A stretch of DNA of 17,774 nucleotides from Desulfobacteraceae bacterium UBA2771 (GCA_002352605.1 DEIP01000090.1:9814-27587); one strand, 5' to 3'. Positions 7,829-15,619 are shown, counted from the first letter of the stretch. A program made the numbers and translations. Notes: generated from the sequence alone by a model not told the origin.

Positions 7829-8211
7829 TCAGCGCCGAACGGTCGACCGCATGCCTTGCAGCCGTTCATATCCCCGATCCACGATTTCGGCCTCGTTCGG
7901 TGTGTCCGCCAGCCCTCTGGCCTGGTTCAGTATCTCAAATCGGCCATCGACGTCCTCTCGATGCCCTTGAAGCAAGGCCATTCCGACATACGCCGGGAGA
8001 TCGCCGGCGTCCAGGTTTTTTGCCCGGGTAAATTCGGCATCGGCTGCTCCGATTTTGCCGCGTGCCAAGAGGCTGTCTCCATTTTTCACATGCTGGGCGG
8101 TGTGTCCAGAGCCGGCCGGAGGAAAATGGTGCCCGGGCCGCAGGCTCCCAGTAGAACCGAAGATAAAACCAACAAGGCAAGCGTGATGCGGTGAGCCGAT
8201 CTCTCCTTGAC
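7829..8211 (-). pseudogene. Broken lipoprotein with TPR-like helices (frameshifted)
   Basis: Read on the minus strand, one frame encodes a lipoprotein-type leader: basic KERSAHR, then hydrophobic ITLALLVLSSVLLGAC with a lipobox (LGAC), then GPGTIFLRPALDTPPSM and a stop (TGA at 8086-8088). A second frame, starting near 8101, encodes QHVKNGDSLLARGK and about 85 further residues resembling tetratricopeptide helices, ending at 7829. Adding one base near 8095-8100 (a G3/C3 run) would join them as ...LDTPPQHVKNG.... The lipoprotein frame also lacks ATG, GTG or TTG at a sensible place, although AAGGAG (8203-8208) is present. The alternative reading, a 134-codon frame from GTG at 8233, gives a non-membrane N-terminus unlike any exported protein. 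Either a decayed gene or a sequence error. Intact relatives would be small outer-membrane lipoproteins. Confidence 0.6.
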
Positions 8212-8237
8212 TGGTATTTTTCCGGCGGATCACCTGA

Positions 8238-8263
8238 TCATGGATCCGTTTACGGATCCATGA
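8238..8263 (-). other. Perfect 11-bp hairpin at a gene end, stop codon in the loop
   Basis: TCATGGATCCG (8238-8248) and CGGATCCATGA (8253-8263) are exact reverse complements around the loop TTTA, which holds most of the minus-strand gene's stop codon (8250-8252). No T-run follows on either strand, so it resembles an RNA-protecting or processing element rather than a standard terminator. Confidence 0.65.
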
Positions 8264-9134
8264 CGATACTTACCCGGCATGCTTTTAAAAAATTCAGATG
8301 AACCACCGAGCTTCGTAGCCGTGCCGCGTCCGCACTGGAGACCACCAGATCCGTTACGCCCCTGGAGGCGGTTCGAAGGGCCTTGACAACCAGGGGGTGG
8401 TCTCCCACGCGTTTGTCATTGCGGGCCGCAGCCAATGTGGTGGAAAAGCCGCACATACCCCGGGATACTGCAAATTCACGGCTGACAAAGGCCGGTCCGT
8501 ACACCACATCTCCCGACTCATCGACGACCACCGGCACCAAAGATGGCTTTGCGCCGATACCGGTGGCATCGAGGATCAAACCCGTATACGGACCGCCGTC
8601 CTTCCCATCCGTCGGCGTCGATGACCTGTCCCCCTCCGGTTTGGCAGCGGTCATGGTGGTGACCGAATCCACCTGTCGGATCTCTTCGGGCAACACGAAC
8701 TGGCCGAATCCGCCGGTCAGATCCATGGTCAATTCAATTTTCACAGTGCCGTCAGACAGGTACTCCTGGCGGGTCAGTGACGCATGTTGGGCGAGCGTGG
8801 CCAAACCGTCGCGAAAGGCGGCACTCCGGGCTACGCGATCCACTACCCGGGAACCGGAATTGATACGAATGGCGTTTACGGTTTCCAACAGGTTGGACCG
8901 GGCCATCCGCCGGGCAGCATCGAGCATGTCCGATGGCGAATCAGACGACGCGTCGGCATCGATGGCAGTGGGGGCGGCGACACCGTTGGCCCGGACGGTC
9001 GCGACACCCCAGTCGATGCAACCCGCATCCAACACCTGAATCAGTGTTTCCTCGGCCACACCAGGAGCGGCCGGGGGCAACACAAGCAACGACGCGAGCG
9101 ACAGAATGCGAAGAAAGGCAAATTTTGCTTTCAA
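8250..9134 (-). CDS. Exported LPP20/FlgT-like protein of unknown function
   Basis: A 294-residue protein with an N-terminal Sec signal (MKAKFAFLRI, then a leucine/alanine-rich core, cleavage probably after A27 in PGVA), so it is probably periplasmic or outer-membrane associated. The middle (about 65-150: ...DMLDAARRMARSNLLETVNAIRI...) resembles the LPP20/FlgT-N fold seen in several envelope proteins. The C-terminal part carries a distinctive TGLILDATGIGAKPSLVPVV, then DESGDVVYG, VSREFAVSRGM and a closing CRVSIVMDP block, which I recall from uncharacterised proteins of sulfate reducers. The start codon is a TTG with only a weak AAAGAA upstream; no better in-frame start was found. Function unknown. 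It is divergent from the Mla-type operon across a 122-base gap and precedes the broken lipoprotein gene. Confidence 0.8.
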   Translation of the reverse strand: MKAKFAFLRILSLASLLVLPPAAPGVAEETLIQVLDAGCIDWGVATVRANGVAAPTAIDADASSDSPSDMLDAARRMARSNLLETVNAIRINSGSRVVDRVARSAAFRDGLATLAQHASLTRQEYLSDGTVKIELTMDLTGGFGQFVLPEEIRQVDSVTTMTAAKPEGDRSSTPTDGKDGGPYTGLILDATGIGAKPSLVPVVVDESGDVVYGPAFVSREFAVSRGMCGFSTTLAAARNDKRVGDHPLVVKALRTASRGVTDLVVSSADAARLRSSVVHLNFLKACRVSIVMDP

Positions 9135-9174
9135 TTCTTTTTTGTTAACCCTATGCTGTTGACCTACGCAAGTT

Positions 9175-9203
9175 TACATATGGTAAGAATCCGGATAAGT
9201 CAA
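9175..9203 (-). promoter_or_regulatory. Candidate minus-strand promoter
   Basis: On the minus strand, TTGACT (9203-9198) is followed after 17 bases by TATGTA (9180-9175), about 40 bases before the TTG start of the exported protein. The -10 is weak. The divergent gap 9135-9256 should also hold the promoter for the mlaE operon, but no clear plus-strand match was found. Confidence 0.3.
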
Positions 9204-9256
9204 CAATGACACCGCTTGCCCCTTGTCCCATCCAGGAGAAGAGGAGTTGAGGCAAA

Positions 9257-10033
9257 ATGGGAAAATTCGTCGGCGCCTTGGGCAGAAAAACCATTCGATC
9301 CGGCAACCATCTGATGGAACTGTGTGCGCTGACCTACCGGATAACGGACATTGCGCTGCCACTGCCCCGCATCGGTCGGGCGCTGATCAAACGAGTGATC
9401 GTTGAACAGGTCTATTTTACGGCCGTTCAGGCCCTTCCCGTGATCATTCCCATCGCCCTGATTATCGGCAGCATGATGATCGTCCAGTTTTCCCAGTTGT
9501 CAGGAAAGGTGGATTTGGGGAAACTGGTGGTGCTATTGATTTTACGGGAGATCGGCCCGCTGATTACCGCCATCATCGTGATCCTGCGCTCCGCCACCGC
9601 GGTCACCATCGAGATATCCTACATGAACGTCCTCCATGAAATTGATGCGTTGGAAATGGCCGGTATCGATCCTTTTCACGTCATCTGCTTTCCCCGGCTG
9701 GTAGGTATCACCACCGCCGTCGTAAGCCTTATTGTCGTGTTCGATCTGATGGCAATCATCGGCGGCTACGCCGTTGTCAGGAGCACCACCATTCTTCCCG
9801 TGGAAGGCTTTTTCAATCAGATTGTCAAAGGGGTCATGGGGGCCGACATTGCCGTCGGCATATTAAAAGGCGTCTTTTATGGAATCACCATCACCGTAAC
9901 GTGCCTTTACCACGGACTCAATTGTAAGCATCAGATCACACAGATACCGGTGGCCACGTCCCGGGCCGCCGTAGAATGCTTGTTCTATTGCCTGGTGATC
10001 AATATTTTCATCTCGTTTATTTATTACGTGTAA
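9257..10033 (+). CDS. mlaE: MlaE-family lipid ABC transporter permease
   Basis: Inner-membrane permease of 258 residues, the usual MlaE length; these proteins move phospholipids or other lipids between inner membrane and MCE proteins. Family landmarks are LREIGPLITA, the conserved arginine and glutamate of RSATAVTIEISYM, and EIDALEMAGIDP (from 128), followed by FPRLVG. Several hydrophobic segments follow (TAVVSLIVVFDLMAIIGGY; the C-terminal LVINIFISFIYYV). The ATG is preceded by GAGGAG at a workable distance. It is the first gene of a three-gene operon with the ATPase-like and MCE genes. Its intact ATPase-contact region contrasts with the degenerate ATPase next door. Confidence 0.92.
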   Translation: MGKFVGALGRKTIRSGNHLMELCALTYRITDIALPLPRIGRALIKRVIVEQVYFTAVQALPVIIPIALIIGSMMIVQFSQLSGKVDLGKLVVLLILREIGPLITAIIVILRSATAVTIEISYMNVLHEIDALEMAGIDPFHVICFPRLVGITTAVVSLIVVFDLMAIIGGYAVVRSTTILPVEGFFNQIVKGVMGADIAVGILKGVFYGITITVTCLYHGLNCKHQITQIPVATSRAAVECLFYCLVINIFISFIYYV

Positions 10034-10034
10034 C

Positions 10035-10751
10035 ATGGAACCGATGCCGCCGCCGATCATCGAAATCACGGGCCTGGCACTGATCCCACCGGGTTCGACC
10101 AGTCGGTATGGCACCAACCGGCTGACTGTAGACACCGGTGACGTGATCGCCATCGCCGCCGACACGCCGGCGGATAGCAGGCACCTGCTGCGTGTTCTGG
10201 CCACACTGGAGCAACCGGAAAAAGGCAATTATCGTTTCAATGGCACCACGGTCAACCTGAAGCGGTATCGGCAATGCCTGGCCGTCAAGCGTCGGATTGG
10301 CTACGTGGCCGCCGATTCGACCATGATCAGCAACCGGACGCTCCTTGAGAATCTCCTTTTTACGCGGTTTTATTATGAAAACGACCTGACCATCGATATC
10401 GATCGAACGATGGCCGCCCTGTGCAGAGACGCCGGTTTATTCCAGAATCTGAACCTGCGGCCATCCGCGTTGAGTGACCGGGAGTTATTAAAGGCCGTCA
10501 CCATCCGGGAGATGGGCAAAGCACCGGAAGTGATGCTGATCGACCGACCCGAAAATTTTATGGCACCGACGACAAACAATGCGCTTTTTTCCCATCTTCA
10601 GCATATGGTACGATCGGGAACGGCGGTGGTTTTCATTTCCCACAACAGTGAGATGTCCGGCCTTGCCAACCGTCGGCTAACGCTGGCTGACGGTCGGATC
10701 AGCGCCGGGTCGGTCTCACGTTTCGGAAGCAGCAAACAGGTAATGATCTGA
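10035..10751 (+). CDS. Degenerate ABC-ATPase-like protein (MlaF position)
   Basis: A 238-residue protein with the length and order of an ABC nucleotide-binding domain, but nearly every catalytic motif is lost without indels. Walker A, normally GxSGSGKST at 42-50, reads A-D-T-P-A-D-S-R-H, so K48 is serine. The Q-loop glutamine is A93 (IGYVAAD). The signature LSGGQ is LSDRE (146-150). Walker B keeps D170 (VMLID), but the catalytic glutamate is R171 and the D-loop aspartate is A177. H203 in the H-loop (FISHN) remains. Other family features (LLENLLF, LADGRI) are intact. It starts one base after the mlaE stop with no clear ribosome site, implying translational coupling. It probably does not hydrolyse ATP alone; a structural role or an ATPase encoded elsewhere is inferred. 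Confidence 0.85.
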   Translation: MEPMPPPIIEITGLALIPPGSTSRYGTNRLTVDTGDVIAIAADTPADSRHLLRVLATLEQPEKGNYRFNGTTVNLKRYRQCLAVKRRIGYVAADSTMISNRTLLENLLFTRFYYENDLTIDIDRTMAALCRDAGLFQNLNLRPSALSDRELLKAVTIREMGKAPEVMLIDRPENFMAPTTNNALFSHLQHMVRSGTAVVFISHNSEMSGLANRRLTLADGRISAGSVSRFGSSKQVMI

Positions 10752-11791
10752 TGGAAACCAGCTATACCAGAATGGAAAAAAGCATCGGGCTATTTGTCAT
10801 CGGCATCACGGTAATGTTGATGACCACCGTTGTGATGCTCGGAAGGGGGAAGGACTGGTTCGCCGAGGAGGTCACGTTTTTTACCAGCTTTAAGGAGAGC
10901 TATAACCTGCAGGTCAACGCGTCGGTGAAGCTTTTCAAAGCCGATATCGGCAAGGTAAAAAAGATCTCGCTGGAAAAGGACAAGGTCAAGGTTCAGTTGG
11001 CCATCCTGGCCAAATACGCGCCCCGCATTCGGCAAGATGCGCTGGCCGTGGTGGACAGCCCCACACTGATCGGCTCGGAATACATCTCCATCGTCCCCGG
11101 GGCCCCGGATGCCCCGAAAATCCCCGATGGCGGTATGATCCCATCCATTGAAAAGAAATCCATGTCGGACATTTTCAAGGAATTTGAAGTGGAAAAGACG
11201 GCCTTGCTGGCCGTCCAGGCGATCCAGAACCTCGCCGACCTGATTGCCCACCTGAAAGACCCCCATGGCCCGGTTATGCGCACATTGGCCGAGTTTGAAG
11301 AAAGCGCCACCCATCTGTCCCGGATTACCGCCGAGATCGCACAGGGACAGGGGACGTTGGGTTCCCTGGTAGTCTCACGGGAACTGGTTGACGGGGTCCT
11401 GTTAAACCTGGAAAAAGTAAGCGGCATGCTGGATGCTTTTCAGCTGACGGCCGCCAGGGGGCCGGATCTCATGGACCGGGTCGACGACAATCTGACCACG
11501 ATCCAAACAGCCGGTGCCGGGGTGGTGGAAAATGTGCAAATCCTGAAAGAAATCCTGAAAGAAACCGAGGGGGCCGTCGAATCGATCCGAATCATATTGG
11601 AGCATCTGAAAAAGGGCAGCAAAGACATTCCCCGGATAACCGTCAGTGCCAAAGACGGTATCCGGGAGATCCGTGATGGGGTGCAGAATATCGACCGGGT
11701 GGTACAGAGCCTGCAGCGCAATATTATCATTCGCGCCAACCTGCCCGACGAGCCCATGTCGATGAGCACCGATGCCGGAACCCGCCCTTGA
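10751..11791 (+). CDS. MCE-domain (MlaD-like) lipid-transport protein
   Basis: 346 residues: a membrane anchor at about 12-31 (IGLFVIGITVMLMTTVVMLG), an MCE domain at about 39-118 (ending GSEYISIVPG), and a long helical, probably coiled C-terminal part (about 145-320) with heptad-like stretches such as NVQILKEILKETEGAVESIR. E. coli MlaD is about half this length, so the extended helical tail is more like PqiB/YebT or actinobacterial Mce proteins that form a tunnel across the periplasm. The ATG overlaps the previous gene's stop by one base (TGATG), so coupling is likely. It would receive lipids from or give them to the MlaE permease. No mlaC or mlaB is present nearby. Confidence 0.9.
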   Translation: METSYTRMEKSIGLFVIGITVMLMTTVVMLGRGKDWFAEEVTFFTSFKESYNLQVNASVKLFKADIGKVKKISLEKDKVKVQLAILAKYAPRIRQDALAVVDSPTLIGSEYISIVPGAPDAPKIPDGGMIPSIEKKSMSDIFKEFEVEKTALLAVQAIQNLADLIAHLKDPHGPVMRTLAEFEESATHLSRITAEIAQGQGTLGSLVVSRELVDGVLLNLEKVSGMLDAFQLTAARGPDLMDRVDDNLTTIQTAGAGVVENVQILKEILKETEGAVESIRIILEHLKKGSKDIPRITVSAKDGIREIRDGVQNIDRVVQSLQRNIIIRANLPDEPMSMSTDAGTRP

Positions 11792-11845
11792 TTGACCGCT
11801 CTGAAATGCCCTTATGAAGGGTTTGAAGAATGTGGTCATGCTTCA

Positions 11846-11975
11846 TTGACAAAGAAGGTTGATTCACAATATGGTGCCGTTGTTGCCGTTTTCTCAAAGG
11901 TCTTTGGCCTCACAACCCCAATCCGGGCCGTAATAAGGGCCTAAACTCCCAGCAATTCATATTGGCCCGGTTTTG
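11846..11975 (+). promoter_or_regulatory. Leader of the peptide-transport operon with alternative stems
   Basis: The 229-base gap 11792-12020 holds, in order: a small stem CCCTT/AAGGG (11809-11821); a perfect TTGACA (11846-11851) with only poor -10 candidates downstream; and a 20-codon open frame (11871-11933, starting MVPLLPF) with a distant ribosome site. Overlapping the end of that frame are complementary blocks: CCGGGCC (11924-11930) and GGGCC (11938-11942), both able to pair with GGCCCGG (11965-11971), which is followed by TTTT. This could be a weak terminator or an attenuator. The layout is visible; function is inference. Confidence 0.35.
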
Positions 11976-12020
11976 TGAATTAAACGCTTCTTTACACCGA
12001 TCAACAAAGAGGAGAGCGAG

Positions 12021-13688
12021 ATGCATCACAAGCAGAAAATCCACCCAGCGATTACGGAGTTTAAAGACCAGATGGACAAGGGAAAGCTTTCCCGTCGGGA
12101 ATTTATTCGGTACAGCGCCCTTCTTGGCCTCAGCGTGACGGCCGCCGGCCAGCTTGCCGGGCTGGTGATGCCGGAAAAGGCGGTCGCCGCTCAACAAAAA
12201 ATGGGCGGAGTCCTGAAATATGCTATGCAGGTGCAGGAAATGGCCGATCCAGCCACCTATTCATGGACTCAGAAATCTGTCGTTTCCAGGCATATTGTCG
12301 AATATCTGGTGATAACCGGACCGGATAATATCACCAGACCCGGTCTGGCAGAGAGCTGGGAAGCATCTGATGATCTGAAAACCTGGACCTTCCACCTGCG
12401 TAAAGGGGTCAAGTGGTCAAATGGTGACGACTTTATTGCCGATGATGTTGTATTTAACTTTACCCGTTGGCTTGACCCCAAAACCGGATCCTCCAACATG
12501 GGACTGTTTAACGCCATGATCGAAGAGACCGGCGAGAAAGACTCAAAAGGCAACCCTGTCAAGCGCATGATCAAAAATGCAGTGGAAAAAGTAGACAATC
12601 ATACGGTAAGACTGAATCTGAAATCAGCGGTTCTGTCGATTCCTGAAAATCTTTACAATTATCCCACCGGCATTGTCCACCGCAATTTTGAAAAAGAGGG
12701 CGGGGATCTTACTAAAAACCCGGTAGGTACCGGACCCTACACGCTTTCTGAGTTTAAAGTCGGTGAGGTCGCTGTATTGAAAAAGCGCAAAGAACCCTAT
12801 TGGGGCGGAGAAGTCTTTCTCGATGAAATTCGTATCATTGACCTGGGTGAAGATGCCGGTGCTTACCTTGCAGCAATCGCTTCAAAACAGGTGGATGTAA
12901 TCTACAACCTTGATTTGACAACCCTTGAAGCTGCCAAAAATATTCCGGGAATCAAGGTTGTCCAAGTTCCATCTACCCAAACCGGCGTTATCCGCATGAA
13001 GGTCACTGAAAAACCCTTTGATGACATTCGTGTACGCAAAGCGGTTCAAAAATGTTGTGATGCCAAAAGAAATCTTGATATTGCCCACCAGGGTTTAGGA
13101 ATTGTAGCAGAACACCATCATGTGGCTAGCATCCATCCCGAGTATTTTAAACTTCCGCCGTTTAAACAGGACATTGCAGGCGCTAAAAAACTGCTTGCCG
13201 AAGCAGGGTATCCCGATGGCATAAAATTAACCTGCAACGTGGGGAATACCGATGGTGTCTGGGAGCAGAATTCCGTTGCTGTACTCAAAGAAGATGCCGC
13301 TAAAGCCGGGATCAACATTATAATGAATGTAATGCCGATGGCACAATATTGGGATGTCTGGACAAAGGCACCCTTGAGCCTCACCTCTTGGACCCACCGG
13401 CCTTTGGCTGTCATGGTACTCGGCCTGGCCTACCGTGCAGGTGTGCCCTGGAATGAGTCCAGCTATAATAATCCTGCCTTTGACGCCGCTCTGGACGAAG
13501 CAGAAGCAACATTGAATGTTGAAACACGTCGGGTCAAGATGGAGAAAGTTGAGAAAATCCTGCAGGGTGATGCTGTCATGGTACAACCCTTCTTCCGGTC
13601 TGTTTTTACAGCGGTTTCAGATAAAGTGGTTGGCTTTGAGATGGACCCGGTCAGATACTATCGCTTTCACAAAGTCTCTATGGCCTAA
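12021..13688 (+). CDS. Tat-exported peptide-type ABC solute-binding protein
   Basis: Periplasmic binding protein of the SBP_bac_5 (Dpp/Opp/Gsi/Nik) class, 555 residues. The leader has a twin-arginine motif, SRREFIRYS (R25-R26), with a hydrophobic stretch and probable cleavage after AVA near residue 56, so it is exported folded. Family landmarks are the N-terminal GGVLKYAM, LAESWEASDDLKTWTFHLRKGVKWSNGD (about 110-140) and NPVGTGPY, and the DVIYNL plus DIRVRKAVQ segments. Ribosome site GAGGAG precedes the ATG. First gene of a five-domain importer. The substrate cannot be read from sequence: di/oligopeptide, glutathione or a metal chelate are all possible. Codon use is more AT-rich than in regions 1-4. 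Confidence 0.93.
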   Translation: MHHKQKIHPAITEFKDQMDKGKLSRREFIRYSALLGLSVTAAGQLAGLVMPEKAVAAQQKMGGVLKYAMQVQEMADPATYSWTQKSVVSRHIVEYLVITGPDNITRPGLAESWEASDDLKTWTFHLRKGVKWSNGDDFIADDVVFNFTRWLDPKTGSSNMGLFNAMIEETGEKDSKGNPVKRMIKNAVEKVDNHTVRLNLKSAVLSIPENLYNYPTGIVHRNFEKEGGDLTKNPVGTGPYTLSEFKVGEVAVLKKRKEPYWGGEVFLDEIRIIDLGEDAGAYLAAIASKQVDVIYNLDLTTLEAAKNIPGIKVVQVPSTQTGVIRMKVTEKPFDDIRVRKAVQKCCDAKRNLDIAHQGLGIVAEHHHVASIHPEYFKLPPFKQDIAGAKKLLAEAGYPDGIKLTCNVGNTDGVWEQNSVAVLKEDAAKAGINIIMNVMPMAQYWDVWTKAPLSLTSWTHRPLAVMVLGLAYRAGVPWNESSYNNPAFDAALDEAEATLNVETRRVKMEKVEKILQGDAVMVQPFFRSVFTAVSDKVVGFEMDPVRYYRFHKVSMA

Positions 13689-13703
13689 TTGAAAACAATC
13701 TAA

Positions 13704-13738
13704 TGTCTGGCAAGGGGTAATACTCCCCTTGCCAGACA
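13704..13738 (+). other. Perfect 14-bp hairpin between binding-protein and permease genes
   Basis: TGTCTGGCAAGGGG (13704-13717), loop TAATACT, CCCCTTGCCAGACA (13725-13738). It starts 16 bases after the binding-protein stop and ends 36 bases before the permease ATG, with no T-run. In many ABC operons such a stem protects the 5' binding-protein message from 3' exonucleases so that it outnumbers the permease; that role is inferred here. Partial termination is an alternative. Confidence 0.8.
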
Positions 13739-13774
13739 CAAAAGCCAGGTCTTAAGATTAAGTAAGGAGTCAAA

Positions 13775-14710
13775 ATGATCTTGCTGCTTTTAAAGCGGAT
13801 CGGTTTCATGCTTTTTACCATGGTTGTCGTATCCATTATTCTCTTCCTGCTTCTGGAAACAGGTCTTACCGGTGACCCTGCCACCCGTGTCCTGGGTAAT
13901 TTTGCCAGTGATGAACAAAAAGAGATGTGGCGGGACCAGCATGGGTATAACCAGCCGACCGTGGTGCGCTATGCAAAATGGCTGGGTAATTTTGCCACGG
14001 GCAACCTTGGCACATCCATCCGCTATAAAGGCCCGGTCAAAGAGGTGCTCTTGCCGCGGTTATGGAATACGGCAGTTCTGGGCTTCTGGACCTTTGCCAT
14101 CATGATCCCTTTGTCATTAATACTAGGTGTCTTGTCAGGAATGAAGGAGGGTTCCATCCTGGATCGTACCATATCCGTTTTTGGCATTTTAACCACATCT
14201 GTGCCGGAGTTTGCCAGCGCTGTATTTTTTTCAGCCCTTTTTGTTTTTGGTTTAAAGTGGTTGCCGGGAACCAGTAGCATGGCAGGCGGGTTTGAATTCA
14301 AACAACTGATCCTTCCCGCCTTGGTACTGGTGGTTTATGATTTTGGCTATGTGGCCCGTATGACCCGGGCATCCATGGCCGAGGTGATGACCTCCCAGTA
14401 TATCCGAACGGCGGTGCTCAAGGGGCTGCCCTACAAGCAGGTGATTTTGAAACATGCCTTGCGCAACGCCCTGATCGCCCCATTTACCGTCATCATGCTG
14501 CAGATCAACTGGCTGTTGTCCGGCGTTATTGTTGTTGAATTTTTCTTTGCCTATAAAGGTTTTGGGGCGTTGCTCCTGGAAGCTTCTTTGAATAATGATA
14601 TCGCACTTCTGGAAGCCTGTGCAATGGTGGCGGTTGTTGTGGCTGTCGGCTCACAGACCATCGCCGATATCGGCTATACGTTTCTTAACCCGCGCATTCG
14701 TTTTACTTAA
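13775..14710 (+). CDS. ABC transporter permease, DppB/OppB type
   Basis: Inner-membrane permease of 311 residues, normal for the family. It has an N-terminal membrane helix (MLFTMVVVSIILFLLLE), a periplasmic part with the LTGDP and GNLGTSIRY landmarks, and several further hydrophobic segments. The cytoplasmic EAA coupling loop reads RASMAEVMTSQYIRTAVLKG and then HALRNAL. It pairs with the DppC-type permease that begins 15 bases after it. The ATG is preceded by AAGGAG. It would form the channel for the substrate captured by the Tat-exported binding protein. Confidence 0.94.
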   Translation: MILLLLKRIGFMLFTMVVVSIILFLLLETGLTGDPATRVLGNFASDEQKEMWRDQHGYNQPTVVRYAKWLGNFATGNLGTSIRYKGPVKEVLLPRLWNTAVLGFWTFAIMIPLSLILGVLSGMKEGSILDRTISVFGILTTSVPEFASAVFFSALFVFGLKWLPGTSSMAGGFEFKQLILPALVLVVYDFGYVARMTRASMAEVMTSQYIRTAVLKGLPYKQVILKHALRNALIAPFTVIMLQINWLLSGVIVVEFFFAYKGFGALLLEASLNNDIALLEACAMVAVVVAVGSQTIADIGYTFLNPRIRFT

Positions 14711-14725
14711 GGAGAGACCAAAAGC

Positions 14726-15619
14726 ATGACGACGCAATCCACTACCGAAATGCCCGCTGTAGGCTATGGCGCAGCGATCTTGCGTGCAATAAAATCTTTT
14801 GGGCTCCTGCGGGAAAGCTGGGTGGGAATGATCGGCGCTTTTCTGGTTCTGTTCTGGGTGATCGTCGCTATTTTTGCCCCATTGATAGCACAATTTGATC
14901 CCAACGCATCTATTCAACCTTTTGCCAAACCAGGGATGGTGGCAGCTTCGGGCAGTACGTTCTGGCTGGGCACTGACCATATGGGTAGAGATATCATGTC
15001 CCGTATTGTCTGGGGGTCGCGTACGGTACTGGTCTATGCGCCCCTGGCCACACTTTCGGCCTACACCGTGGGCATTTTGATGGGGCTGATGGCCGGATAC
15101 CGCGGGGGTCTGGTGGATGACGTCCTGTCCCGCATTTCAGATATTATTTTATCATTTCCTGTGCTGGTGCTCTACATCATCGTTATTGCAACTATCGGTG
15201 CGTCTGGATTTAACATTGTAATTGCCATTACCTTTGCTTCCTCTCCTGGAATTATGCGTATCGTGCGAGGACTGGTACTGGACCTTCGCAATCGTGACTA
15301 TGTGGCTGCCGCCCAGACCCGGGGTGAAACGGACTGGAGAATCATGTTGTTTGAGATTTTACCCAACGCCAGGGGGCCGCTCATTGTGGATGCCTGCCTG
15401 CGCCTGGGTTACGTCATTATTACCATCGGTGTCCTTGGTTTCTTAGGCCTTGGCCTGCCACCACCGGATCCTGACTGGGGAGGGATGGTAAATGAAACAC
15501 GGCAAATGGCGATGGTTTTTCCCCATATGACCCTGTTTCCATGTATTGCAATATCTTCATTGATTCTAGGGTTTAATCTATTGGCGGACGGGCTGCGTGA
15601 AATCTCATTGCGTGATTAA
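14726..15619 (+). CDS. ABC transporter permease, DppC/OppC type
   Basis: Second permease, 297 residues. The first hydrophobic helix (about 33-54) is followed by the OppC hallmark FWLGTDHMGRDIMSRIVWGSR and the family's TDxxGRD motif. The EAA loop carries RNRDYVAAAQTRGETDWRI, then LPNARGP, and the closing GLGLPPPDPDWGGMV block is typical. AAGGAG lies 15 bases or so before the ATG. It is 13 bases from the fused ATPase gene downstream, so all four genes belong to one operon. Confidence 0.94.
   Translation: MTTQSTTEMPAVGYGAAILRAIKSFGLLRESWVGMIGAFLVLFWVIVAIFAPLIAQFDPNASIQPFAKPGMVAASGSTFWLGTDHMGRDIMSRIVWGSRTVLVYAPLATLSAYTVGILMGLMAGYRGGLVDDVLSRISDIILSFPVLVLYIIVIATIGASGFNIVIAITFASSPGIMRIVRGLVLDLRNRDYVAAAQTRGETDWRIMLFEILPNARGPLIVDACLRLGYVIITIGVLGFLGLGLPPPDPDWGGMVNETRQMAMVFPHMTLFPCIAISSLILGFNLLADGLREISLRD

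Noticed and set aside
7813..8194. Plus-strand open frames after ahcY
   Set aside because: They lie opposite the lipoprotein/TPR remnant, have no family features, and the minus-strand reading explains the sequence better.
8383..9039. 218-codon plus-strand open frame opposite the exported protein gene
   Set aside because: Shadow frame; the minus-strand protein has a signal peptide and recognisable family blocks.
11964..11980. Sigma-54 type -24/-12 element before the peptide-transport operon
   Set aside because: TGGCCCG is present but the GC pair expected 10 bases after the GG is missing (TG instead).
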